A DNA stretch of 64,000 nucleotides from Chloroflexota bacterium (GTDB taxonomy: Bacteria > Chloroflexota > Anaerolineae > Anaerolineales > Anaerolineaceae). Under the pieces are notes generated by a model. That model ran no database searches. It saw only the letters and a list, made by a program, of their open reading frames with translations, and was not told where the DNA came from. Both the position numbers and the translations under genes were made by a program. The stretch lies in assembly GCA_012729755.1 (NCBI GenBank), contig JAAYCN010000067.1, positions 1 to 64,000 of the forward strand, written 5' to 3'. How positions within the stretch are numbered: position 1 is the stretch's first letter; each line of letters begins with the position of its first letter. Positions 41,040 to 49,167 of this stretch are shown here, piece by piece.

Positions 41040-42133
41040 TTAGCGTCCTCATCCTCAGCGTCTTCAGATTCTTGACGCTGGTCGCCAGGAACGGTTTGCC
41101 CTTTGAGCTGTTCAATGCGTTCATCAAGAGCCTGAATGCCCATTTCGGACTTTCGGAAAGGTCCGGCTTTGACGCGGTGAGGCAGGGCAAGCTCCGCGGC
41201 GAGAGCGATATCGTGAGGGGTAATGGCCCCACGGCCTTCAAAGGCGGCCTGGGCGCGGGCGCCTTTGAGGATGACAAGGTCAGAGCGGTGGCCGTCAACC
41301 TCCATGGAGGAGGTCAGATCAGCTATGATCAGCAAGTCGCGTGAGGTATAAGCCACATGAGGCAGCAGTTTGCGGGCTTGAGCGATCTGTTTGGAAAGGG
41401 CTTCTTCGGCGTCGAGCCACATCCCGTGAAATTGTCTGGGGTCAGTTTCGAAACCAAGGTTGCGGCGCATGATCTCGACGCGCTGGCGTTTGTCGAGAAT
41501 GCCGTGAATTTCAACGGAAAAGGCAAAACGGTCAAGGAGCTGTGGGCGAAGATCGCCTTCCTCAGGGTTCATCGTGCCAACCAGAATGAACTTGGCTGGA
41601 TGAATAAATGAAATGCCTTCGCGTTCAACAATATTGACGCCCATGGCGGCTGAGTCGAGCAAAATGTCAACGACGTGATCATCGAGCAGGTTGACCTCGT
41701 CTATATATAACATGCCGCGATTGGCTGCGGCCAGGATGCCGGGCTCAAAATGGCGTTCACCTTTTTGGATGGCTTGTTCGATATCAAGCGTGCCGACCAC
41801 ACGATCTTCGGTCGCGGAAACGGGCAAGTCTATGAATGGCGTGCGGCGGATGGCAATGGGCAGAGGGTCCGCGCTGATCGCAGCGCGTTCCTGACATTCT
41901 GTGCACCAATTGAGCGTATCATGTGGGTCGCACCCAAAGCGGCAGCCTTCGACGACCTCGACCGCCGGCAACAGCGCAGCCAGCGCGCGGGCGGCAGTAG
42001 ATTTGGCAGTGCCGCGCTCACCGCGAATCAGGACACCGCCAATACGCGGGTCAACCGCGTTGAGAATCAGCGCGCGAAGCATGCGTTCCTGCCCAACGAT
42101 GGCGGTGAAGGGGAAGATGGTGCGAATTGTCAT
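41015..42133 (-). CDS. Mg/Co-chelatase AAA+ subunit (ChlI/BchI/CobS-like), zero-frame product
   Basis: A 372-residue AAA+ protein from ATG 42133 (MTIRTIFPFTAIVGQERM). Walker A GERGTAKST, ATEDRVVGTLDIEQAI with GERHFEPGILAAANRG, Walker B LYIDEVNLLDDHVVD, and GTMNPEEGDLRPQLLDRF (sensor 1 and Arg finger) are all typical of ChlI/BchI. A Cys-rich segment (CRFGCDPHDTLNWCTEC) lies near residue 65. It ends in an acidic tail and, after A10, a short ITPLT and TAA. A -1 slip at the A-run would instead continue into the VWA domain. No large chelatase subunit (ChlH/CobN) is nearby. Confidence 0.85.
   Translation of the reverse strand: MTIRTIFPFTAIVGQERMLRALILNAVDPRIGGVLIRGERGTAKSTAARALAALLPAVEVVEGCRFGCDPHDTLNWCTECQERAAISADPLPIAIRRTPFIDLPVSATEDRVVGTLDIEQAIQKGERHFEPGILAAANRGMLYIDEVNLLDDHVVDILLDSAAMGVNIVEREGISFIHPAKFILVGTMNPEEGDLRPQLLDRFAFSVEIHGILDKRQRVEIMRRNLGFETDPRQFHGMWLDAEEALSKQIAQARKLLPHVAYTSRDLLIIADLTSSMEVDGHRSDLVILKGARAQAAFEGRGAITPHDIALAAELALPHRVKAGPFRKSEMGIQALDERIEQLKGQTVPGDQRQESEDAEDEDAKKKITPLT
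41030..41056 (-). promoter_or_regulatory. Candidate -1 frameshift site (A10 run with upstream Shine-Dalgarno-like GAGG)
   Basis: On the minus strand, GAGGATGAGGACGCT precedes ten A bases and TAACTCC. In the zero frame the run codes Lys-Lys-Lys-Ile. The VWA frame has a stop using the first two A bases, so a switch must occur within the run. Two GAGG elements (41047-41050, 41053-41056) could act as internal Shine-Dalgarno stimulators. Transcriptional slippage on A10 is an alternative. Confidence 0.6.
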
Positions 42134-42225
42134 AAATCTAATCCTTTGCCATGGGTGATTATACACACATCCAGAGCGCTTTGCGAGCGAGATCATTGGT
42201 TAATGGAAAGGGGTTGAAAAAGGCG

Positions 42226-42765
42226 TTATTTTTTGGAGGGGCGCCAGCCGTTGGCTTCAGCTTCGGCAGGAGTACAGAACCATCTTTCGCCCTTTTCGGG
42301 GCTGATCTTGGTTTGGTCGTAATAAGCCTGGTGAGGCATGTGGTAGATTTTGACGCCCTTGTTGTTGATGTTGCCTTTGATGTCGCAGCCGGGTTGATGA
42401 GAGGCGCAGCCATTTGGACAAGCCGATTGAGCCTGGGTGGGCGAATTCGAATCAGACAGCATTGTGGATTGAGCTGTCTCAGTCGGCTTGGGAACTTTTG
42501 TTGGCAGGCTGGTTGGTTTTGGAGTTGAGCTGGGCTTTGATTTCGTTGGGGTTGGCGAGATCCTGGCGGGCGTCGGAGTCTTCGCGGCGGTTGGTTCGAT
42601 GGTCAGGACGGCATGTGGGGTAAAGACTTTAGTTGAAGGTTCCGCGATGATGTTAGAAGTTCGCGAGTTGGGGACGGGTGTTGTGCAGGCCACAAGCAGA
42701 AAGCTCAGCAGAAGTAGCGCAGTAAATCGTACAGTTGGAGCAATCTTAAAAGGTATAGTCATCAT
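42226..42765 (-). CDS. Lipoprotein with C-terminal sunset domain
   Basis: A 179-residue protein: lipoprotein signal (LLLSFLLVAC, Cys near residue 27), a Thr/Pro/Ser-rich tether to about residue 110, and a C-terminal domain CDIKGNINNKGVKIYHMPHQ followed by YYDQTKISPEKGERWFC and AEAEANGWRPSKK. This is the module now called 'sunset domain', often found at the end of secreted or thermonuclease-type proteins. Extra Cys residues (CPNGC) precede it. Function unknown. Faces away from the chelatase ATPase promoter region. Confidence 0.78.
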   Translation of the reverse strand: MMTIPFKIAPTVRFTALLLLSFLLVACTTPVPNSRTSNIIAEPSTKVFTPHAVLTIEPTAAKTPTPARISPTPTKSKPSSTPKPTSLPTKVPKPTETAQSTMLSDSNSPTQAQSACPNGCASHQPGCDIKGNINNKGVKIYHMPHQAYYDQTKISPEKGERWFCTPAEAEANGWRPSKK

Positions 42766-43004
42766 TCAGCTGCGGATGGATGATCTTTAACTGATTGTAC
42801 TCTGAGTCGATGAAATAAACAGGGTTGATGTTTTTTGTCGGTTCAGGCGTTCACGGGCCGTTTGGCGAATGGCGGTCTGCCCTGACAATTTTGCCGCGCT
42901 GATTAGCTTCTTCCGAGGGGAGCTTGACGGTTTCAGCGCGGCTCGCTTGCAACTGTCTTTCTCACATGAAAGACTGAAATTCAGATTTTCGTCAACGCCT
43001 GTGT
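42766..43004. other. Non-coding gap between sunset lipoprotein and LCP gene
   Basis: 239 bases without a supportable gene. It should contain the promoter of the sunset lipoprotein on the minus strand. A GTTTTT-rich part lies at about 42830. Confidence 0.4.
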
Positions 43005-44411
43005 CTACTGACCAGGGATGCGCGAGGAAACGTCGTCACCGAGCACGATGACAAGGTCATAAGCGGCGCTGGGGTCGTAGCTGTAGACAATATGCGACGA
43101 TGGAGTAATCTGCAGCAGGTCGATCAGATATCTGGCGGTATGGGGCTTGCCGTCGTAAATGGTGATCGAGGTATAGCCCTGATAAGCGCCCTGAGAAGTG
43201 CTGCTCACGTTGACCCCCTGTTTTCTGAGGTAGTCAGCAGCAGTGGTCTCAAGGGCAGGTGTATTTGAACCATTAATAATAGAAACAAGCGCGTTTTCCT
43301 GCTCGAGATTGGTTTGGCGGGTTTGGGCAGCTTGTTCGGGGGAAACCGTTGCCCCATAAAATACCTGATCGCGCAGTTCGCGGATGCGGTCGGGGATTGG
43401 GCGCAAGATAGCTTCGTTCATCGGCCCTGTACCGGGATTGACGTGGTTAAAGTCAATAACATAATGTTGGATATTGTTGCGGTCCATCTCGAGAATGCGC
43501 CGAGCGAGGCTGAAAGCCTGCGAAAGCTCAAGGTTTGTCTTGATGCCTCGCGAGAGGTCTTTATAAAGAACATCCGCCTCAGCTAATAGTTTGGGCAGCT
43601 GATCATATTGAATCAGACGATCCCGCACCGCGAGGATGACCTGCTGTTGGCGCTTGGCGCGGTCGATGTCGCCATTGCCGCCATCGCGATTACGCACATA
43701 TGCGAGGGCGTAGCTGCCATTGAACACGTAACGGCCAGGCTCAACCGAGGCAAACCCGCCATTCTCAACAAAGGCCAGATCAATAGGTTGTTCAACCGTT
43801 ACTTTGACACCGCCAATATGGTCTATGAAGTCGATGAAAGCGAAAAAGTCGATTTGGGCGTAATAATGGATGGGAACGCCCAAAAAGTCCTCAACGGTTT
43901 CGGCGGCTAAGGCCGGCCCACCGCCAGGCAGCTGGAGGGATTCACCGACACTGTAAGCAGTATTGATTCTGGCGTAATCGCCGCCAGGAATCTTAACCCA
44001 CAAGTCGCGGGGAATGGAAAGCATGCCGGCAGTATTCGACACAGGGTCAAAGGTAAATAAGATCATGGTGTCTGAAAGTGGCGCCGTCGCGTCAGGACTG
44101 CGCGCGTCAACTCCCATAACGAGCATGTTAACCCGAGTTTTACCGTCCCAAGATTCGGGAAGAGCAACCATTGGGGGCGGAGCTTCAGTCACGACGGGGA
44201 TCGGCTCACCGGGGAGGATCGCTGCTTCAGGCGCGGATTCCTCCATGACGGGTTCACCAGGCAATTTGAGGATGGTCATGCCGGCGATAAAATTACTGCT
44301 GACGCGACTGACACCATATCCCAGAAGAAAACCTACCAGAACCAAAATGCCCAGGATAATTAGAGGCTTTTGGCTGGTGGGTGGGGTTGATTTTCTGTTC
44401 TTTTTTTCCAT
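43005..44411 (-). CDS. LytR-CpsA-Psr (LCP) family glycopolymer ligase
   Basis: About 468 residues from MEKKNRK at 44411. A membrane anchor (PLIILGILVLVGFLLGYGVS) is followed by an LCP domain: NMLVMGVDARSPDATAPLSDTMI, MLSIPRDLWVKIPG, RINTAYS, ALAYVRNRDGGNGDIDRAKRQQQV with the conserved Arg and Asp residues. A LytR_C domain ends the protein (SIINGSNTPALETTAADYLR). LCP enzymes move polymers from undecaprenyl carrier to peptidoglycan. A terminator separates it from the Trm112-like gene. The frame can be extended upstream to 44597, overlapping the next gene, which is unlikely. Confidence 0.92.
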   Translation of the reverse strand: MEKKNRKSTPPTSQKPLIILGILVLVGFLLGYGVSRVSSNFIAGMTILKLPGEPVMEESAPEAAILPGEPIPVVTEAPPPMVALPESWDGKTRVNMLVMGVDARSPDATAPLSDTMILFTFDPVSNTAGMLSIPRDLWVKIPGGDYARINTAYSVGESLQLPGGGPALAAETVEDFLGVPIHYYAQIDFFAFIDFIDHIGGVKVTVEQPIDLAFVENGGFASVEPGRYVFNGSYALAYVRNRDGGNGDIDRAKRQQQVILAVRDRLIQYDQLPKLLAEADVLYKDLSRGIKTNLELSQAFSLARRILEMDRNNIQHYVIDFNHVNPGTGPMNEAILRPIPDRIRELRDQVFYGATVSPEQAAQTRQTNLEQENALVSIINGSNTPALETTAADYLRKQGVNVSSTSQGAYQGYTSITIYDGKPHTARYLIDLLQITPSSHIVYSYDPSAAYDLVIVLGDDVSSRIPGQ

Positions 44412-44432
44412 TGCTTGTACTTTCAAATAAAG

Positions 44433-44455
44433 CGCCTGGGCTGACAATCCAGGCG
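44433..44455 (-). terminator. Probable terminator of the Trm112-like gene
   Basis: CGCCTGG/CCAGGCG (7-base stem, 9-base loop), followed on the minus strand by CTTTATTTG, 15 bases past the stop of the upstream gene. Moderate: the T tract is interrupted. Confidence 0.5.
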
Positions 44456-44470
44456 AATAGGGCGGACTGC

Positions 44471-44692
44471 TTATTGTGGTCTGGGTGGAGGGACAGCCAG
44501 GTCTTCTTTTTTGGTCTGCTGCCACTTGTCGCCTTCGGAAATGAGCATCACAGGGATTTCTTCCCAAACCGGATATTTTCGATCGCAATCCTGACAAACG
44601 AGCCAGCTTTCTTTGTAATATTCTAACGCTCCGGTTTTTTCTTTAACACAGACCGGGCAGCGCAGTAAATCGAGTAATTCCTGATTGAGCAT
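44471..44692 (-). CDS. Trm112-like zinc-ribbon protein
   Basis: A 73-residue protein from MLNQELLDLLRCPVC: two CxxC knuckles (CPVC, CQDC) and YPVWEEIPVMLISEG, the pattern of Trm112/UPF0434 proteins that stabilise methyltransferases or bind zinc. The C-terminus is Pro-rich. Four in-frame residues upstream (MEVF) could also serve as start. Confidence 0.88.
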   Translation of the reverse strand: MLNQELLDLLRCPVCVKEKTGALEYYKESWLVCQDCDRKYPVWEEIPVMLISEGDKWQQTKKEDLAVPPPRPQ

Positions 44693-44770
44693 GAAAACCT
44701 CCACACTGACTGCTTAAGATAACCGCGGCTATTTTACCATGAAGACGAATTGGCTATTTTTCGGCCTAAT

Positions 44771-46627
44771 TCAATGCCTCAAGCCGCTGATATCGGTGCC
44801 AGGCCCATAAGTATACTGATCTGGCCAGGCAACATAATGGGTATGGAAGGCGTCGGTAAGATAGACTTGGCCATCTTTATTGACCGTGCGATAAACACTG
44901 ACTGAAGCGCCTTCCACCGCCCAGTCAACTTGTTTGATTTGTCCTTCGGCCAATTTTGGATCCTCATGATAGACGGGTTCGGGCGGGGGTTCAATATTGG
45001 TGACGCCGGTGGTGGTCCAGTCCACCGTGCGGCCGTCACTGGTGCCGTAGAACTTCCAGGTCAGTGAGTAGCCGTCCATATAAGTTTCCATGAGCAGCCA
45101 GTTGGGGGTATCGTTGCGGAATTTGAAATCGACTAAAGGAACGTAGACAGTGGCGTCCAGACCAGCCAAATTAGAATTAGACCACCCATTGGCTTGCTGT
45201 TCGTAGTAGCCAACACGGTACGCGTGCGCATGGCGTTCGACAATCGGAAAACCAGCGAAAAAAACAGTGCGAAAAAGCGTCGTGCTGACTTGGCAAACTC
45301 CGCCGCCCACCCCGGTTACGGTTTGGTCACCAACAATAATGAGCGCTTCGGCGTAACCATTTTCGAGGCTGATATCAGTCAGATAATCAGCCATCGAAAA
45401 GACCGCGCCAGGAGGGACAAAGACACCGTGGAAGCTCTGAGAAGCCGCGTGGATATTCTGAAGGCGGGCAGGCTCTGAGCCATAAAAATAAGAAGCGTCT
45501 TCAAAGACCAACTCTCGAATGCCGAGGCTTTCGGGGGCGGTATCGTCACGAACGGCGGGATCAATGGTTTTCATCACCAGAGAAACAGTGTGTTCGCCAG
45601 CCTGAAACTTTTCAGTAACAGCGGTTAGGCTGGCTTCAACATCCAGGGCACGGCCAATGACGGCGTTCCGGATGACGTTGAAAGTACGCGAGTCAGGGTT
45701 GAAGGTCATGCGGGCGTTGACTGGGTTGAGCGCTATGGCAGGGGCAATGCCAGTCAGGTAATTCTCAAGCGCGGGTTGGTTGAGGCTGATCTCAAAACCT
45801 GCTTTGGCAGGGTCGGAGGAACGTTGAAAGATGAGCAGCTTGGCCAGATCTGGGGGTTCAATTGTCCATGGACCAACGGAACTATCGCTATCCGGCATGA
45901 CCAGGGTGAGCGGTTGACTCAACATGGAGGCTGTCTGAGCAGCGGTGGTGGAAACGTCCATGATCTCGGGTTTGGTTTCTTTGATAACGAGATTAACGAT
46001 GCCCTCCTGCCGGGAAAAGAGCAGGTTTTCGAGCTGTTTAAGAGTCGCGAGAATATTGACCGAGTAGCCAATCTGACCTGAGGTGACGGAAATATCGGTG
46101 CCATTGAGAGCGATAGCGGCTTCAACTACCGGTTTGTCAATCTGCCTGGCGATGTCCTGCAAGCGAGCGTAGGACTGTCGTTGATCGTAGGTGGTTTCGG
46201 GGTCAATTTGAAGACCAACACGGGAGGTGTTGAGTTGTTCTGAGAGATTGCGGAGGCTATTGGATGAGCGCCCGACGCGATAAGCTTTATCGATGCTGGC
46301 GATGGTATTGATGGAGAGTCCAAGCTGCTCGGGTGTATAGACCCATCTGTCAGTGCCATCGGTAAGCGTGATGTGACCGCTGGTTGGGTAGGAAAAGTTG
46401 GTATTGAGTTTAATCAGGGCTTCTCCCATGGTTAGACCAGAGAGGTCTACTCCGGCGACACTGACGCCAGGGTAAATTCGATCAGCATTGCGCGTTTGAA
46501 AAATGGCGAGCGCAACCAGTCCAACGAGCAAGGCAAGGCCCAAACCCATCACCAGGACAAATTTCAGCTGAGTAACCGGTTGGTAGGCTGCCCCTTTGGT
46601 TTTACGAAGCATTACTTGTTGCGTCAT
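44771..46627 (-). CDS. VanW family protein with peptidoglycan-binding-like repeats
   Basis: A 618-residue membrane-anchored protein: one helix near residues 22-45 (FVLVMGLGLALLVGLVALAIF), then two repeats of the PG_binding_4/YoaR-type (IYPGVSVAGVDLSGLTMGEAL), and a VanW domain near 385-510 with VGDQTVTGVGGGVCQVSTTLF and ERHAHAYRVGYYEQ. The C-terminus has a G5/VanW-associated beta region. VanW domains are found in wall-associated proteins and in some vancomycin-resistance clusters, but resistance is not implied here. Lies upstream of the Trm112-like and LCP genes on the same strand. Confidence 0.88.
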   Translation of the reverse strand: MTQQVMLRKTKGAAYQPVTQLKFVLVMGLGLALLVGLVALAIFQTRNADRIYPGVSVAGVDLSGLTMGEALIKLNTNFSYPTSGHITLTDGTDRWVYTPEQLGLSINTIASIDKAYRVGRSSNSLRNLSEQLNTSRVGLQIDPETTYDQRQSYARLQDIARQIDKPVVEAAIALNGTDISVTSGQIGYSVNILATLKQLENLLFSRQEGIVNLVIKETKPEIMDVSTTAAQTASMLSQPLTLVMPDSDSSVGPWTIEPPDLAKLLIFQRSSDPAKAGFEISLNQPALENYLTGIAPAIALNPVNARMTFNPDSRTFNVIRNAVIGRALDVEASLTAVTEKFQAGEHTVSLVMKTIDPAVRDDTAPESLGIRELVFEDASYFYGSEPARLQNIHAASQSFHGVFVPPGAVFSMADYLTDISLENGYAEALIIVGDQTVTGVGGGVCQVSTTLFRTVFFAGFPIVERHAHAYRVGYYEQQANGWSNSNLAGLDATVYVPLVDFKFRNDTPNWLLMETYMDGYSLTWKFYGTSDGRTVDWTTTGVTNIEPPPEPVYHEDPKLAEGQIKQVDWAVEGASVSVYRTVNKDGQVYLTDAFHTHYVAWPDQYTYGPGTDISGLRH

Positions 46628-46762
46628 ATTGTTTCACATTATAGTGCAAGCGGTTTTCTTCAACCATAAACTGCCTAAACTATTAATCGCTGTCTATGTT
46701 TATTGACGTCATTGGCGCGCGATCTGTTCCCTCTGGACAAAAGTAGGATGGGCGATGTGAGT

Positions 46763-46768
46763 TATAAT
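46763..46768 (+). promoter_or_regulatory. -10 box of the LysM gene
   Basis: TATAAT in GAGTTATAATCGG, 20 bases before the ATG at 46789. There is no clear Shine-Dalgarno in the short leader. No convincing -35. Confidence 0.45.
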
Positions 46769-46788
46769 CGGATTAAAGACAGCTAAAA

Positions 46789-47751
46789 ATGAAGTTGAAA
46801 CAGCCATTTTATGTGATTTGTATTGCCCTGCTGATGGTTTCAGGTTTGTTGGTTATGGTTGTGATTCCCCCGGTCGCTTCAGCGGCGGGCGGCGCCAATA
46901 CCCCCAACCCTGTTTCCCACTATTTGGCAACAGCAACGCCATCAGCGGATGGCGCGTTATATCATACAGTGTTAGAAGGACAAAATCCGTATATGATCGC
47001 CGAATTGTACGGCATCGACATTGACAGCCTGCTCACGAAAAACAATCTGGACTATTCGTCGATCATTAATATCGGCGATGTGCTGTTAATTCGCACAGCG
47101 AGTGAAAGGCTGCCAGGAGAGGTCGTCGACACCTCGACGCTCACGCCAATGGCTAATGAGGGCAATCAGACCGGACAGTCTAATACGGCTGGCAGTTTAG
47201 GAAACGGTAACAGTTCCGCGGCAGCGTCAACTTCGTTGGGAGCGGAGACGAGTCATGACTTGGGCGCGGCAACTGAAGGCGAGCAACTGGCAGAAGGCCT
47301 GGGGTTGGATAGCGAAGGCCAGGCAGGAGCGAGCGGCAGTTATGCGCTGCTGCAGGCGCAGTTGATTCAACAATTCAGTCAATCGGGACAATTGGTCAAC
47401 CTGGCAAACACGCCAATCGCGCCTGAAATGGCGATGAGCGCTGCGCAAAGTGGAGATGCTTATATTCGCTTGCCCAGCGGTGAGACAGGCATGCGCACCG
47501 CGACCGCGGTAGCCGCTTTAGGTGTGCCGGTGATGACGTTGGGCGAGCATAATAATTTGGCGATTCCGGCTATTCAAGCGGTAGCGCTCTCGCCCGACGC
47601 ACAAAAATTGATCAAATCAGCAGCTGAAACCCCTAATCTTGTCGAACGTATTTTCAGCAATAACACAAAATATCTAGCCTTGGCAGTCATCCTGATGGTA
47701 TTGATTGGCTTACTGCTGTTGGTAATCAGCGCGCGACGGCTGAGAGAGTAA
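46789..47751 (+). CDS. LysM-domain protein with N- and C-terminal membrane segments
   Basis: A 320-residue protein: a hydrophobic N-terminus (IALLMVSGLLVMVVIPPVASA) acting as signal or anchor, a single LysM domain at about residues 62-103 (YHTVLEGQNPYMIAELYGID ... NNLDYSSIINIGDVLLI), a Ser/Gly/Ala-rich linker, an unassigned domain and a C-terminal helix (LALAVILMVLIGLLLLVISA) ending RRLRE. LysM binds N-acetylglucosamine in peptidoglycan or chitin. The C-terminal hydrophobic-plus-basic tail could be a membrane anchor or sorting signal. Convergent with galK; its terminator lies within galK. Confidence 0.8.
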   Translation: MKLKQPFYVICIALLMVSGLLVMVVIPPVASAAGGANTPNPVSHYLATATPSADGALYHTVLEGQNPYMIAELYGIDIDSLLTKNNLDYSSIINIGDVLLIRTASERLPGEVVDTSTLTPMANEGNQTGQSNTAGSLGNGNSSAAASTSLGAETSHDLGAATEGEQLAEGLGLDSEGQAGASGSYALLQAQLIQQFSQSGQLVNLANTPIAPEMAMSAAQSGDAYIRLPSGETGMRTATAVAALGVPVMTLGEHNNLAIPAIQAVALSPDAQKLIKSAAETPNLVERIFSNNTKYLALAVILMVLIGLLLLVISARRLRE

Positions 47752-49167
47752 TCACGGCTGAATAACCCGAGCGCCATCTGAAGCCTGGCAGGGGTAAACT
47801 GCCAGGTCTTTTTTTGTGTGGCGATAGTATTCGGCCTTGAGATTTTTGATAAACGATTCGACCTGCTGAGAGGCAACAAGGTTGACCGTACAGCCGCCAA
47901 AGCCAGCGCCGGTCAGCCGCGCGCCGTAACAGCCGGGCGATATGCTGGCGATGTCAACCAGCAGGTTGAGGACTGACGTGCTGACCCCATAGAGGTCTTT
48001 GAGGCTCTGATGACTTTCGAGCATCAGCTTTCCGAAGGCGGCGGCGTCGTGGGCGTTCAACGCTTTCAGCGCTTTTTCAACACGGTGAATCTCGTTGACC
48101 ACATGCAAAGCGCGCAGACTGATATGGGTGGGAAGTTTGTGGATGTGTTTGCGCAGGTCGGCAGGGGTAACATCGCGCAGGCTCTGGATGTCAGGGAGCC
48201 AATGCTTGAGCAGCTCAACCGCTTTTGTGCATTCTTCGCGCCTCTGGTTATAAGTTGTCGTGGCAAGATCGCGGCGCTGAGACGAGTCAACGATGACGAT
48301 ACTTGTTTCTGGCGGCAGTTGAATGACTGACCAGCCAAGTGAGCGGGTATCGAAGCTGAGCAAATGATCTTTAACGCCTTCAAGACAGGCAAACTGATCC
48401 ATCAAGCCGCTCTGCACGCCGACATAATGATTTTCGGATCGCTGGCATAACTTTGCCAATTCCAGACCGGTGAGGTTCCAGCCGCCGATGTGATTCCAGA
48501 GTCTGGCGAAACCCACCTGTACCGCGGCGGAAGAACTAAGCCCTGAACCAATCGGGATATTTGATTTGTAGGTCACTTCGATGCCTGTTGGAATGAATCC
48601 GGCATCTTGCAGCGCCCAGGCAACCCCGGCGGGATAGAGAGCAAAACCAGGCAGCAGCTGACCCTGGCAATCAGTTTTTTCAGTGAGCTTATCGAGGGGG
48701 ATGGAGATTGACTGGTTCAGATCAAGGGCATGAAGGACAAGAATTGGTTCTGATAGACGTTTGGCGGTCAGGTTGACATAGCGGTCGATCGCGGCAGGAA
48801 GAACCACGCCATCGTTGTAATCAATGTGTTCACCGAGCATGTTGACTCTCCCAGGGGAGAGCACTTCGATCACATCGGATGAGTAATGTGAATTGACGAA
48901 TTGATTAACGATGTTGAGGTTTTGATTCATAATCAGCGCTTCTTTTTGTTCTCGGGTGAGTTTTTTGATGGCAATTTCTCGTTTGAGAGCATTACTATGG
49001 TTGGAAACTTCTTCAACATAGGCCAGACTGACAGGGGGATTGATGCGGGTGTAGCGCGCGCCGCGGCCCTTTTGGTGGGCGGTCAGGCGCTTAGCTGGGT
49101 CTTGCGTAGAACCAGTATAAAAGGCCCCATTGACGCATTTGAGGATGTAACAGTAGTACGCCATCAA
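47752..49167 (-). CDS. galK: GIY-YIG nuclease domain fused to galactokinase
   Basis: A single 471-residue frame with no stop. Residues 1-79 are a complete GIY-YIG domain of the UPF0213/YhbQ type: YYCYILKCVNGAFYTGST, KRLTAH, GRGARYT, then ALKREIAIKKLTREQ with the catalytic Glu. Residues 80-471 are galactokinase: LSPGRVNMLGEHIDYNDG, the GHMP signature IPIGSGLSSSAAVQVG, GLMDQFACLEG and LTGAGFGGCTVNLV. Galactokinase phosphorylates galactose at C1. An internal ATG at 48930 (MNQNLN) exactly at the junction has only a weak GAAG upstream, so a separate GalK might also be made. Overlaps the site-2 protease gene by 4 bases. Confidence 0.85.
   Translation of the reverse strand: MMAYYCYILKCVNGAFYTGSTQDPAKRLTAHQKGRGARYTRINPPVSLAYVEEVSNHSNALKREIAIKKLTREQKEALIMNQNLNIVNQFVNSHYSSDVIEVLSPGRVNMLGEHIDYNDGVVLPAAIDRYVNLTAKRLSEPILVLHALDLNQSISIPLDKLTEKTDCQGQLLPGFALYPAGVAWALQDAGFIPTGIEVTYKSNIPIGSGLSSSAAVQVGFARLWNHIGGWNLTGLELAKLCQRSENHYVGVQSGLMDQFACLEGVKDHLLSFDTRSLGWSVIQLPPETSIVIVDSSQRRDLATTTYNQRREECTKAVELLKHWLPDIQSLRDVTPADLRKHIHKLPTHISLRALHVVNEIHRVEKALKALNAHDAAAFGKLMLESHQSLKDLYGVSTSVLNLLVDIASISPGCYGARLTGAGFGGCTVNLVASQQVESFIKNLKAEYYRHTKKDLAVYPCQASDGARVIQP
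47784..47815 (+). terminator. Intrinsic terminator of the LysM gene inside galK
   Basis: Plus strand: CCTGGCAG/CTGCCAGG (47784-47791 and 47799-47806), perfect 8-base stem with a 7-base loop, followed by TCTTTTTTTG. It lies 33 bases beyond the LysM stop, inside the coding end of the convergent galK gene, whose last residues (KKDLAVYPCQAS) it encodes. Confidence 0.88.

Noticed and set aside
44412-44597. Longer start of the LCP protein at 44597
   Set aside because: The added residues are low-quality and overlap the Trm112-like gene and its terminator.
46630-46645. TGTTTCAC half of a parS site upstream of the VanW gene
   Set aside because: Only one half of the palindrome matches.
47752-49167. 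Galactokinase called alone, ignoring the first 79 codons
   Set aside because: Those codons form a complete GIY-YIG domain in the same frame, so the fusion is kept as the primary reading, with the internal start as an alternative.
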